Below are positions 1-6,820 of a DNA stretch of 15,061 nt, piece by piece. The translations under genes were made by a program, and so were the position numbers. The stretch is from UBA1038 sp964480995 (GTDB taxonomy: Bacteria > Bacillota > Clostridia > Christensenellales > Aristaeellaceae). Where the stretch lies: assembly GCA_964480995.1 (NCBI GenBank), contig CAYZRZ010000035.1, forward strand, positions 1-15,061, in the 5' to 3' direction. A model generated the notes under the pieces. That model had not been told where the DNA came from. It made no database searches and saw only the letters and a list, made by a program, of their open reading frames with translations. Every line of letters begins with the position of its first letter. Within the stretch, counting starts at the first letter, position 1.

Positions 1-596
1 GCTTTTCCTACCATGAAGAAGCTCCGCTTGATATGCGCATGGATACATCACAGGGAGAGACCGCGGCTGACTGGCTGAATCAAACGCCCGAGAAAGAAAT
101 CACCCAGGCGCTCTATGATTACGCGGATGAGCGCTGGGCCGCCCGGATCGCTTCGCTGATCATCGAGATGCGCAGGGAACGCCCTTTTGAAACGACGGGA
201 GATCTCGTGCGGGCAGTCGATCGGGCTATCCCCAAAGCTGTCCGACAGAAGGATTCGGGCCATCCGGCCAGACGAGCCTTTCAAGCGGTGCGCATCGCCG
301 TCAATGACGAGCTGGCGCCTCTTGCGGACGCCGTCAACGACTGGGTGGATATGCTCAAACCCGGCGGGCGCATGTGCGTGATCAGTTTTCATTCCATAGA
401 GGACCGTATCATCAAGCGCGCGTTCAATACCTTGCGCAATCCCTGCACATGCCCGCCCAAAGCGCCTATCTGTACCTGCCACAAGCAGCCGGTTGTCAAA
501 GTGCTGTATGGCGGCGCGGTCAAGCCCGGCAAGGGGGAGACGGATGAGAACAACCGGGCTCGCAGCGCTGTGCTGCGTGTGGCGGAAAAACTGTAG
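1..596 (+). CDS. rsmH: 16S rRNA (cytosine(1402)-N4)-methyltransferase RsmH, 3' part
   Basis: The reading frame is open from the left edge (codons in phase with base 3), so the start and the SAM-binding N-terminal half lie outside the window. About 198 C-terminal residues are present; the whole protein is usually 300-320. Visible family signatures are PLDMRMD at the left edge, AADWLN, the GGRMCVISFHSIEDRIIKR block, and a Cys-rich stretch (NPCTCPPKAPICTC) common in Firmicute RsmH. RsmH uses SAM to methylate N4 of C1402 in the P-site region of 16S rRNA. The gene ends with TAG at 594-596, which overlaps the ribosome binding site of rsmI, so the two are probably translated together. In most bacteria rsmH is followed by ftsL in the division/cell-wall cluster; here it is followed by rsmI. 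It may be a relocated or second copy. Confidence 0.95.
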   Translation, partial: FSYHEEAPLDMRMDTSQGETAADWLNQTPEKEITQALYDYADERWAARIASLIIEMRRERPFETTGDLVRAVDRAIPKAVRQKDSGHPARRAFQAVRIAVNDELAPLADAVNDWVDMLKPGGRMCVISFHSIEDRIIKRAFNTLRNPCTCPPKAPICTCHKQPVVKVLYGGAVKPGKGETDENNRARSAVLRVAEKL

Positions 597-605
597 GAGG
601 CGTAT

Positions 606-1469
606 ATGCTTTATATCGTGGCGACGCCCATCGGCAATCTGGGGGATATGAGCCCAAGGGCGGTGGATACGCTCAAATCGGTTGATCTGATCGCCGCCGA
701 AGATACCCGGCATACCATCAAATTGCTCAACCATTTCCAAATTCATACGCCTTTGACCAGCCTTCATGAGCACAACGAGCCCGCAAAGGGACAGCTGCTG
801 GTGAACAGGATGCTGGAAGAGGGCATCAATATGGCGCTGGTGACGGACGCGGGCACGCCCGCCGTTTCTGATCCGGGCGCCGTCTTTGTAAAGCTGGCCG
901 CCCGCTCGGGGATCGAAGTGCTGGCGGTGCCCGGCCCGTCCGCCGCGATCGCTGCGCTGAGCGTCAGCGGCTTTGACCGGCAGAGTTTCACCTTTTACGG
1001 ATTTCTGTCCAGAAAAGCTTCGGAACTCCTGGAACAGCTGAAACAGATGGCCGGGAAAGATGAAATCGCGATCCTGCATGAATCACCGATGCGAATTAAA
1101 AAGCTGATGGAAGCGGTGATTGAAACGCTGGGGGATGTACCGGTCTCGCTCAGCTGTGACATCACCAAGCTTCATGAACTGACACTGCGCGGCAGCGCGT
1201 CGCAGGTGCTTGAAGCGCTTAACTCAAACGATAAGGCTGAAAAAGGCGAGTATGTCCTGGTGCTTGATTTGTTCGGCCTTGAAGGTGTGAAGGAGGCTGC
1301 GCGTGAGGAGCTGGCTCTTGAGGCGCGGCTGCTTCATTGGCTATTGGCGGGTGACGATATGCGCTCTGCCTGCGCCAGGCTGACGCTTGCCGGAGAACGC
1401 AAGAACGCCGTATATGCCGCGTCCCTCAAATTGAAGGAGATGCTGCGCGAGGATGTCAGCAACATGTGA
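606..1469 (+). CDS. rsmI: 16S rRNA (cytidine(1402)-2'-O)-methyltransferase RsmI
   Basis: A 287-residue protein of normal family length that methylates the ribose 2'-OH of 16S rRNA C1402, completing m4Cm1402 together with RsmH. It is a tetrapyrrole-methylase-fold SAM enzyme. Motifs visible are VATPIGNLGDMS at residues 5-15, AAEDTRHT further on, GTPAVSDPG at 83-91 and the PGPSAAIAAL SAM-binding loop from about 109. FYGFLSRK and ESPMRIKK follow. The C-terminal helical segment after about residue 240 is typical of the family. ATG at 606 is preceded by a perfect AGGAGG at 595-600 with a 5-base spacer, and that site overlaps the rsmH stop codon. This gives a tight rsmH-rsmI transcription unit whose two products act on one nucleotide. 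Confidence 0.96.
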   Translation: MLYIVATPIGNLGDMSPRAVDTLKSVDLIAAEDTRHTIKLLNHFQIHTPLTSLHEHNEPAKGQLLVNRMLEEGINMALVTDAGTPAVSDPGAVFVKLAARSGIEVLAVPGPSAAIAALSVSGFDRQSFTFYGFLSRKASELLEQLKQMAGKDEIAILHESPMRIKKLMEAVIETLGDVPVSLSCDITKLHELTLRGSASQVLEALNSNDKAEKGEYVLVLDLFGLEGVKEAAREELALEARLLHWLLAGDDMRSACARLTLAGERKNAVYAASLKLKEMLREDVSNM

Positions 1470-1497
1470 TAGCGCTCAATATAAATACAAAAAATGC

Positions 1498-1524
1498 TTC
1501 ACCCCATAGCAAAAGTGTGATAAT
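1498..1524 (+). promoter_or_regulatory. Candidate sigma-A promoter of the carboxyltransferase operon
   Basis: An extended -10, TGTGATAAT (1516-1524), lies about 83 bases before the operon's first ATG. A weak -35 (TTCACC, 1498-1503) sits at a short 15-base spacing. The match rests mainly on the extended -10, and the start of transcription would be near 1531. There is no clear terminator between rsmI and this point, so read-through from rsmH-rsmI is also possible. Confidence 0.4.
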
Positions 1525-1564
1525 ATAAAGATTGTTCATAATGGGGAGGTTTTAATACCTTTAC

Positions 1565-1583
1565 CCGTCTGATACACAGGCGG
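1565..1583 (+). other. Leader hairpin just upstream of the carboxyltransferase ribosome binding site
   Basis: CCGTCTG (1565-1571) can pair with CAGGCGG (1577-1583) through seven base pairs, one of them a T-G wobble, around a 5-base loop. It ends 11 bases before the AGGAGG at 1595-1600 and leaves that site free. It could stabilise the 5' end of the mRNA. No known riboswitch class is recognisable in the leader. Confidence 0.35.
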
Positions 1584-1606
1584 AGAGACTTCACAGGAGG
1601 TTGCGC

Positions 1607-2971
1607 ATGGACTTTGCAGAGCGGATGCTCAAGCTGAACCAAAAGCGGGACGCGCTGAAACAAGGCAAAACAGACGGGCCGGACGCGCTTGCCCGGGTGT
1701 ATGGATTGCTTGATCCGGGTTCCTTTATACAGACTGACGCGTACAGGACGGGCGGCCATAATGTGACGGGTCATGGCCTGATCAATGCCCGCCCTGTTTA
1801 TGTGGCGGCGCAGGATGGCGGCGCGATGACCAGGGAGCAGGCTGAAAAGCTGATCAAGCTGATCGGCCTGGCCGGGTCCACCGGCGCGCCGCTGGTGCTG
1901 ATGCCTGACAGCCGGGGCACCAAGGTGGAAGAAGGCGCTCAGGTATTGGCTGCCTTTGCTGATGTTTTTACAGGGCTTTCCAAGCTGAGCGGCTATTGCC
2001 CGATCATCACCCTGCTGATGGGACCTGCCGCCGGCATAGCCGCCCAGTTTATTGCGCTGTCTGATTTCACCGTGGCGGTGGAGGGGAAGGTCTACGCGTC
2101 TCCTTTCGCGCCGGGCGTGATCAACGCGGTCAACGGCACCGATAGCAAAGCGGAAGCGCTTGGCGGCGCGGGGACGCTGTACGCAAACGGCATAGCCGCC
2201 TTAAAAGCGGCTGATGAGGATGAGGGGCTGGCTCTCGTGCGTACCCTGATTGATCTGCTGCCATCCTCTTCCTATGATAATTCGCCCCTTGAAGACGGAG
2301 AACAGCTCAACCGTCTGATCTCCATGCCGCCCAAAGCCGGGAAGGAACTGGCGCAGGAGCTTTGCGATGCCGGTACAGCGTTTGAACTGTATGCCGGGCT
2401 TCAGACGGAGGCTTCAGTTTATCTTGGCCGCATTGGCGGATATGCCTGCGGGGTAGTCGCGGCGAGCGGCCGCTTTGATTCTGCCGGCTGCGAGAAGATC
2501 ACAGGGCTGGTGAAGTTCTGCGACGCGTATGATCTGCCGGTGGTCACGCTGGTGGATTCCGAGGGGCTTGAAGTACCGGAGCAAAAAGGCCTTGCTTCTC
2601 TGATGAAGGCTTCCGGCAGGCTGCTAAGCGCCTACGCGCAGGCCACAACGCCCAAGATAGCGGTCATCACCGGCAATGCCGTGGGGGCTGCCTATGTCAG
2701 CCTGGCCGGCAAGGCCTTGTCCGATATCAGCTATGCCTGGCCGACGGCCTATGTGGCGCCGCTGAGCGCGGATGCCGCGGTTCAGACTTTTATGCTGGAC
2801 GAACTGCGTGAAACAGAGCGCGGAGAGCTTAAGGAAAAGGCCTTTGAGCAGGCAGACGCTTTCGCGGCGGCAGAGGCCGGTCTGGTGGACGATGTGATTG
2901 ACCCCGCGCAGACCCGCAAGCACCTGATCGCCGCGCTGGAATTGCTGCAGACCAAGAGCACCGTGCTGTAA
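1607..2971 (+). CDS. Acyl-CoA carboxyltransferase subunit, 12S/MmdA-like, divergent
   Basis: 454 residues, about 55-70 shorter than the Propionibacterium transcarboxylase 12S subunit or MmdA. The missing part is mainly the N-terminus. It has the two-crotonase-fold architecture of biotin-dependent carboxyltransferases and is colinear with the family: LLDPGSF (34-40), VTGHGLI, PVYVAAQD (63-70), a GP..G loop at 139-143, LVKFCDAYDLPVV, SYAWPTAY and VDDVIDPAQTR. The expected role is moving a carboxyl group between biotin and an acyl-CoA. Several hallmark glycine motifs are changed. The usual DSGGARIQEG reads DSRGTKVEEG (101-110), GPCAGGA reads GPAAGIA (139-145), and the VDVPGFLPG segment is VDSEGLEVP. 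The second oxyanion-loop region is GNAVGAAY (356-363). Substrate or even activity is therefore uncertain. ATG 1607 is chosen because AGGAGG (1595-1600) sits 6 bases upstream; the in-frame TTG at 1601 touches that site. It leads a four-gene operon. Confidence 0.85.
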   Translation: MDFAERMLKLNQKRDALKQGKTDGPDALARVYGLLDPGSFIQTDAYRTGGHNVTGHGLINARPVYVAAQDGGAMTREQAEKLIKLIGLAGSTGAPLVLMPDSRGTKVEEGAQVLAAFADVFTGLSKLSGYCPIITLLMGPAAGIAAQFIALSDFTVAVEGKVYASPFAPGVINAVNGTDSKAEALGGAGTLYANGIAALKAADEDEGLALVRTLIDLLPSSSYDNSPLEDGEQLNRLISMPPKAGKELAQELCDAGTAFELYAGLQTEASVYLGRIGGYACGVVAASGRFDSAGCEKITGLVKFCDAYDLPVVTLVDSEGLEVPEQKGLASLMKASGRLLSAYAQATTPKIAVITGNAVGAAYVSLAGKALSDISYAWPTAYVAPLSADAAVQTFMLDELRETERGELKEKAFEQADAFAAAEAGLVDDVIDPAQTRKHLIAALELLQTKSTVL

Positions 2972-2980
2972 GGGGGGGGG
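2972..2980 (+). promoter_or_regulatory. Nine-G homopolymer acting as the OadG-like gene's ribosome binding site
   Basis: A run of nine G residues directly follows the upstream stop codon (TAA, 2969-2971) and ends 6 bases before ATG 2987. No AGGAGG is present, so the run itself must supply the pairing with 16S rRNA. Homopolymers like this are prone to slippage. Confidence 0.6.
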
Positions 2981-2986
2981 ATATTG

Positions 2987-3346
2987 ATGGACATAGAGCA
3001 AGCCATGAACATACAGCCCGACAGCGCGCTGGTCGAGTCGGTTGAAAGCCTGAAGGCCGCGCTGGGAAGCCAGACAACGCTGATATACGTTTTGATCGTC
3101 ATCGCGGCCCTTAGCCTGATCATTGCCATCGCGGCGATGCGCAGGGGCAGGGGCGAGTATAGCAAAGCGACGGCTGCCGCGGCAGCCTATTCGGCACCCG
3201 CGGCCACGGTTTCCGTCTCAAATGACGGGGCGATTGCGGCCGCCATCACTGCGGCCATCGCCTGCATTCTCACGCAGGAGAAGAACAGCCAGCCCAAGGG
3301 GGATCAAGGCTGCGGCTTTATCGTGCGCCGCATCCGCAGAGTATAA
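2987..3346 (+). CDS. OadG/MmdD-like membrane anchor subunit
   Basis: 119 residues in the standard layout of the gamma/delta subunit of Na+-translocating decarboxylases. There is a short N-terminus, one membrane helix at about 31-51 followed by the basic MRRGRG, an Ala-rich linker, then a helical segment (AIAAAITAAIACIL) and a C-terminal tail ending GFIVRRIRRV. That tail is a recognisable end of clostridial OadG/MmdD proteins and also resembles the stand-alone MmdE peptide. In known complexes this subunit ties the carboxyltransferase to the membrane pump. Here it is the second gene of the operon, in the same place as mmdD in the Propionigenium mmdADCB order, but no pump gene follows. ATG 2987 is preferred over the TTG at 2984 because of spacing from the G-rich ribosome binding site. 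Confidence 0.8.
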   Translation: MDIEQAMNIQPDSALVESVESLKAALGSQTTLIYVLIVIAALSLIIAIAAMRRGRGEYSKATAAAAAYSAPAATVSVSNDGAIAAAITAAIACILTQEKNSQPKGDQGCGFIVRRIRRV

Positions 3347-3385
3347 ATACTGCATTTTAGGAATCATGTGGAGGGAGATATTGAT

Positions 3386-3787
3386 ATGCGTACATTTCAA
3401 GTAAAAGTCAACGGAGTTTCCTATCAGGTAGAAGTTGAAGAAACAGCGGGAGGATTTGCCCCCGCGCCCCAGGCTGCTCCCGCAGCCCCCGTCCCTGTGC
3501 CCGTTGCCGCTCCTGCGGCTCCGGCCCCTGCCGCTGTGCCTGCTGCCGCACCGGTTGCCGCGCCGGTCGCCGGCGGAGAGAAGATCAACAGCCCCATGCC
3601 AGGCACCATTCTTGATGTCAGGGTTTCGGCGGGCCAAAGCGTCAAAAAGGGCCAGGTGCTGTGCATCCTGGAGGCCATGAAAATGGAAAATGAGATCATC
3701 TCGCCCCGGGACGGAGCAGTCGCCCAGGTCGTGGCCAATAAGGGCGCTTCGGTCAACGCGGGTGATCCCTTGATGGTGCTGCAATAA
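3386..3787 (+). CDS. Biotin carboxyl carrier protein, 1.3S/MmdC-like
   Basis: 133 residues, close to the 123 of transcarboxylase 1.3S. The N-terminal strand region (MRTFQVKVNGVSYQVEVEE) resembles 1.3S. An Ala/Pro linker of about 45 residues follows, then a biotinyl domain with GTILDVRVSAGQSVKKGQ and the biotinylation motif EAMKMEN. The modified lysine is K99. Biotin on K99 would shuttle the carboxyl group between the two carboxyltransferases on either side in the operon. ATG 3386 is chosen: GGAGGG at 3370-3375 lies 10 bases upstream, whereas an in-frame GTG at 3368 would overlap that site and add residues not typical of the family. Third gene of the operon, 39 bases after the OadG-like gene. 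Confidence 0.92.
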   Translation: MRTFQVKVNGVSYQVEVEETAGGFAPAPQAAPAAPVPVPVAAPAAPAPAAVPAAAPVAAPVAGGEKINSPMPGTILDVRVSAGQSVKKGQVLCILEAMKMENEIISPRDGAVAQVVANKGASVNAGDPLMVLQ

Positions 3788-3817
3788 GCGGTCCGCTTAG
3801 GCTGAGAGGAGCAAAAC

Positions 3818-5218
3818 ATGGCGAAGGTTAAAATCACTGATACAATTCTGCGCGACGCGCACCAGAGCCAGGCGGCTACGCGCATGCGCATTGAAGAAAT
3901 GCTGCCCATCTGCCCGCAGCTGGACAAGGTCGGCTATTATTCGCTGGAGTGCTGGGGCGGAGCAACTTTTGACTCCTGCCTGCGCTTTTTGAATGAGGAT
4001 CCCTGGGAGCGTCTGCGCAAGCTGCGAAAAGCTCTGCCCAACACCAAGCTGCAGATGCTGCTTCGCGGCCAGAACATACTGGGCTACAAGCACTATTCGG
4101 ACGATGTGGTGGACTATTTTGTCAAGAAGTCCATCGACAACGGCATCGATATCATCCGTACATTTGACGCGCTCAACGACCTGCGCAACATGGAAACAGC
4201 CGTTTCCGCCACCAAGAAGCATGGCGGCATTGCGGAAGTAGCCATGAGCTATACCATCTCCAGGGTACACACGGAGGAGTACTTTATCAAGCTGGCGCAG
4301 GATATCGAAGCCATGGGCGCGGATCTCATCTGCATTAAGGATATGGCCAATCTCCTGCTGCCCTACGCGGCATTCTCGCTGGTTTCCAAGCTGAAGAAAT
4401 TTGTAAAGGTGCCAATCGTTATCCATACCCATAACACCACAGGCACAGGGGATATGACATATCTGAAGGCTATCGAGGCAGGCGCGGATATCATTGATAC
4501 CGCTATGTCGCCTCTTGGCAGCGGCACGGCTCAGCCCGCGACGGAAGGGCTTGTGGCGACCCTCAAGGGGACCGAATATGACACCGGCCTTGACCTGAAC
4601 CTGCTCAGCGAAATCGCGGAGTACTTCAGGAAGGTGGCGGACCGCCTGACCAAGGATGGCTGGCGCGATCCCGAGCGCGTGCTGTCGGTGGATGTCAACA
4701 CCCTGCGCTATCAGGTGCCGGGCGGCATGCTCTCCAACCTGATCGGCCAGCTCAAGCAGGCCGGCAAGATGGACAAGTACTATGACGTGCTGGCTGAGAT
4801 CCCGCGCGTGCGTGAGGACTTTGGCCTCCCGCCTCTTGTAACGCCTACAAGCCAAATCGTAGGCACTCAGGCTGTCATGAATATCATATCCGGCGAACGC
4901 TATAAGATGGTGCCTAATGAATCCAAGGCTCTGATGATGGGCGAGTATGGCAGGCTGCCGGCACCTGTCAATGAGGATGTGCGCAGGAAGATCCTCGGCG
5001 ACGCCAAGGTAATCACCCATCGCCCCGCGGATGATATCCCGCCGGAGATGGATAAATACCGCAAGGAAGTCGCTCCCTACAGCCAGCAGGACGAGGACGC
5101 GCTGAGCTACGCGCTGTTCCCGCAGGTGGCCACGAAGTTCTTTGAAACCCGCCAGGCAGCGCAGCTGCAGGTCGATCCCACGACCTTTGACAAGAAAACC
5201 GGCGCGATGCCTGTGTAA
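3818..5218 (+). CDS. Pyruvate/oxaloacetate carboxyltransferase, 5S/PycB/OadA-type without biotin domain
   Basis: 466 residues forming the TIM-barrel carboxyltransferase domain shared by transcarboxylase 5S, OadA and pyruvate carboxylase. The signature DTILRDAHQS (8-17) supplies metal ligand D13. K174 in CIKDMAN matches the carboxylated lysine, and H203 and H205 in HTHNTTG complete the metal site; this set corresponds to D23, K184, H215 and H217 of 5S. AMSPLGSGTAQPATE and VPGGMLSNL are further family blocks. The protein ends before any biotinyl domain, which fits the separate carrier upstream. The reaction would be carboxybiotin plus pyruvate to oxaloacetate, or the reverse. The ribosome binding site GAGAGGAG lies just before ATG 3818. 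It occupies the position held by the pump gene mmdB in the Propionigenium operon. OadA-type use with an unlinked beta subunit remains possible. Confidence 0.93.
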   Translation: MAKVKITDTILRDAHQSQAATRMRIEEMLPICPQLDKVGYYSLECWGGATFDSCLRFLNEDPWERLRKLRKALPNTKLQMLLRGQNILGYKHYSDDVVDYFVKKSIDNGIDIIRTFDALNDLRNMETAVSATKKHGGIAEVAMSYTISRVHTEEYFIKLAQDIEAMGADLICIKDMANLLLPYAAFSLVSKLKKFVKVPIVIHTHNTTGTGDMTYLKAIEAGADIIDTAMSPLGSGTAQPATEGLVATLKGTEYDTGLDLNLLSEIAEYFRKVADRLTKDGWRDPERVLSVDVNTLRYQVPGGMLSNLIGQLKQAGKMDKYYDVLAEIPRVREDFGLPPLVTPTSQIVGTQAVMNIISGERYKMVPNESKALMMGEYGRLPAPVNEDVRRKILGDAKVITHRPADDIPPEMDKYRKEVAPYSQQDEDALSYALFPQVATKFFETRQAAQLQVDPTTFDKKTGAMPV

Positions 5219-5252
5219 CCACGGCAGCTGACTGCAATATTCTGCGCTTATG

Positions 5253-5282
5253 GAGGGACCCTTCCTGAAGGAAGGGTCCCTC
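5253..5282 (+). terminator. Strong hairpin after the carboxyltransferase operon, no U-tract
   Basis: A perfect 13-bp stem (5253-5265 with 5270-5282) around a TGAA tetraloop starts 35 bases after the last stop codon. It is very stable, but the bases after it are mixed (AGCGTTACGG), so it is not a textbook intrinsic terminator. It may act as a weak terminator or protect the 3' end of the mRNA. Confidence 0.55.
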
Positions 5283-5335
5283 AGCGTTACGGCCACTGAC
5301 GAAGATGTGAAATATGATTCATATTGCACAATTTC

Positions 5336-5365
5336 TTTACAAGCGTTGATCCACTTTGTTATAAT
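5336..5365 (+). promoter_or_regulatory. Sigma-A promoter of the ECF-coaX operon
   Basis: TTTACA (5336-5341, five of six matches to consensus) and a perfect TATAAT (5360-5365) are separated by 18 bases, and the -10 carries the extended TGT element (5357-5359). Transcription should begin near 5372, leaving a leader of about 83 bases before ATG 5455. Confidence 0.8.
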
Positions 5366-5371
5366 ACCTTT

Positions 5372-5454
5372 GCCGGTACCGTACAGGGCCGGACATGCAC
5401 TGGTACGCCCCGGGGACACGTCAGGTATCCTTGCGAACTTGAACGGAGGACAAT
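5372..5454 (+). other. 5' leader of the ECF transporter gene, function unknown
   Basis: The roughly 83-base leader is GC-rich and ends in CGGAGGA (5444-5450) before the ATG. Only short complementary stretches are visible, such as GTACC with GGTAC and GGGC with GCCC. I recognise no riboswitch class and no terminator in it. The rest of the gap (5219-5335) holds only the hairpin listed above. Confidence 0.3.
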
Positions 5455-6030
5455 ATGGATAAACGAGTAGAACACTTTACCTGGACCGCCATTCTGGCTG
5501 CGCTTGTAGCACTTCTGGGCATGACCCCGCTGGGGCTGATTCCGCTGGGCTTTATCAATGTGACAATCCTGTGCGTGCCGGTGATACTGGGCACGCTGCT
5601 GCTTGGCTTGAGGACAGGCCTGATACTTGGAGCCGTGTTCGGGGCGATCAGCACGGCCCGTATGTTTATGGGCCCCAGTGCTTTGGTCGCTCCATTGCTC
5701 GGAGCCAATACAGCCCTGGCGGTGGTCATGTGCATTCTGCCCCGTTTGCTGATTCCTGTGGTGGCGCATCTGAGCTATAAGTCGCTGCTCAAGGGAAGAT
5801 TTGCCAAAATTGCCCCGGCTATCGCCTCGGTATTTGGTTCACTGACCAATACGGTGTTTTATCTGGGCCTGATGCTTGTCTTTTATCAAATGGCCGGGCT
5901 TGATTCCACAGCCGTTCGGGCGCTGATCCTGGGAACAGGGCTGATCGCGGGGACCTCTGAGGCTGTTGTCGCGGCTTTGCTGGTGCCGCCTATCCTGATC
6001 GCGGTCAAAAAGATGATGAAGAGAGCTTGA
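5455..6030 (+). CDS. ECF transporter S component, probably for pantothenate
   Basis: 191 residues, almost entirely hydrophobic, consistent with the six membrane helices of a vitamin-binding ECF S component. The N-terminal region with GMTPLGLIPLGFINVTILCV, followed by PVILGTLLLGLRTGLILGAV, is typical of the S-component group often annotated as pantothenate or related vitamin binders. S components give substrate specificity and rely on a shared EcfAA'T energy module, which is not in this window. The pantothenate assignment is inferred from the next gene, coaX, which starts 9 bases downstream. The ribosome binding site CGGAGGA is well placed for ATG 5455, and the gene has its own strong promoter. 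Confidence 0.8.
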   Translation: MDKRVEHFTWTAILAALVALLGMTPLGLIPLGFINVTILCVPVILGTLLLGLRTGLILGAVFGAISTARMFMGPSALVAPLLGANTALAVVMCILPRLLIPVVAHLSYKSLLKGRFAKIAPAIASVFGSLTNTVFYLGLMLVFYQMAGLDSTAVRALILGTGLIAGTSEAVVAALLVPPILIAVKKMMKRA

Positions 6031-6039
6031 GGACACTGT

Positions 6040-6807
6040 ATGCTGTTAGCGCTGGACATTGGCAACTCCAACATCAAGGTTGCTCTGTTTGACGGCAATG
6101 ATCTGAAAAACTATTGGCGTGTATCGACCAACCGCAGCTACTCGTCGGATGAGTACGGCCTCATATTGGATGGGATGTTCCGCCACGCGGGCCGTGATAC
6201 AAAAGAGGTGGAGGGCATCATTATGTCCTCTGTTGTGCCGACGATCAATTTTACGATCGATCACATGTGCCGGGAGTACTTCAAGCAGGAACCGATGGTC
6301 GTTGGCCCCGGCATCAAAACAGGGATCAACATTCTCTACGAAAGCCCGCGTGATTTGGGCTCTGACCGTATCTGCAACGCTGTGGCAGCCCATCACCACT
6401 ATGGTCCATCCTGCATATTTATAGATTTTGGGAGCGCTACTTCCTTTGGCGTGGTGGACAGGCGCGGAAGTTTTCTGGGCGGATGCATCTGCCCCGGGAT
6501 GAAGCTGGCCAGCGAAGCGCTGGTGAGCGGCACGTCCAAGCTGCCGAATTTCGAGCTGATCATGCCCGATCAGGTGATCGCGAAGTCGACTGTCTCAAAC
6601 CTCCAGTCAGGCTTGCTTTATGGTTATGTGGGCCAGGTGAACTACCTGGTGGAGCGCATGAAGGAGGAATTGGCCGATCCGGAAGTGCGTGTGGTGGCAA
6701 CGGGCGGCCTGGCGCTCGTCATCGCGGGCAGGACAAAGAATATTGACCGGCTGGATGGCTTGCTGACGCTCAAGGGTCTCAGGATCATCTACGATAAAAA
6801 CCAATAG
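6040..6807 (+). CDS. coaX: Type III pantothenate kinase CoaX
   Basis: 255 residues, normal family length. CoaX phosphorylates pantothenate, the first committed step of CoA synthesis, without feedback inhibition by CoA. It has the ASKHA-fold phosphate loop DIGNSN (6-11), the substrate/catalytic block PRDLGSDR (103-110, with D109 the expected catalytic acid) and the second phosphate motif DFGSATSF from 129. GGCICPGMKL and ATGGLA follow. The usual DFGTATTF reads DFGSATSF, a conservative change. The gene starts 9 bases after the ECF S component, with GAGGA (6029-6033) overlapping that gene's stop. This supports co-expression of vitamin uptake and its trapping by phosphorylation. As CoA supports the acyl-CoA reactions of the upstream operon, a metabolic link is possible but not shown. 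Confidence 0.96.
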   Translation: MLLALDIGNSNIKVALFDGNDLKNYWRVSTNRSYSSDEYGLILDGMFRHAGRDTKEVEGIIMSSVVPTINFTIDHMCREYFKQEPMVVGPGIKTGINILYESPRDLGSDRICNAVAAHHHYGPSCIFIDFGSATSFGVVDRRGSFLGGCICPGMKLASEALVSGTSKLPNFELIMPDQVIAKSTVSNLQSGLLYGYVGQVNYLVERMKEELADPEVRVVATGGLALVIAGRTKNIDRLDGLLTLKGLRIIYDKNQ

Positions 6808-6820
6808 TTGGGAGAGAGGC

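Noticed and set aside
48..1079. Long minus-strand reading frame opposite rsmH and rsmI
   Set aside because: It lies antisense to two clearly recognisable genes and has no family signature or ribosome binding site; it reflects high GC and codon bias of the real genes.
1502..1546. CCCCAT/ATGGGG inverted repeat around the candidate promoter
   Set aside because: Six-base arms 33 bases apart are expected by chance and do not form a compact operator or terminator.
3476..3580. Ala/Pro-rich repetitive stretch in the biotin carrier gene
   Set aside because: It is the normal flexible linker between the N-terminal segment and the biotinyl domain, not a separate repeat element.
3797..5419. 540-codon minus-strand reading frame opposite the 5S-type gene
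   Set aside because: The plus strand encodes an intact carboxyltransferase with all metal ligands; the antisense product is His/Arg-rich nonsense and crosses the intergenic hairpin.
5219..5454. Riboswitch or small RNA in the gap before the ECF gene
   Set aside because: Apart from one long hairpin and the promoter, only short complementary segments are visible, with no known motif.
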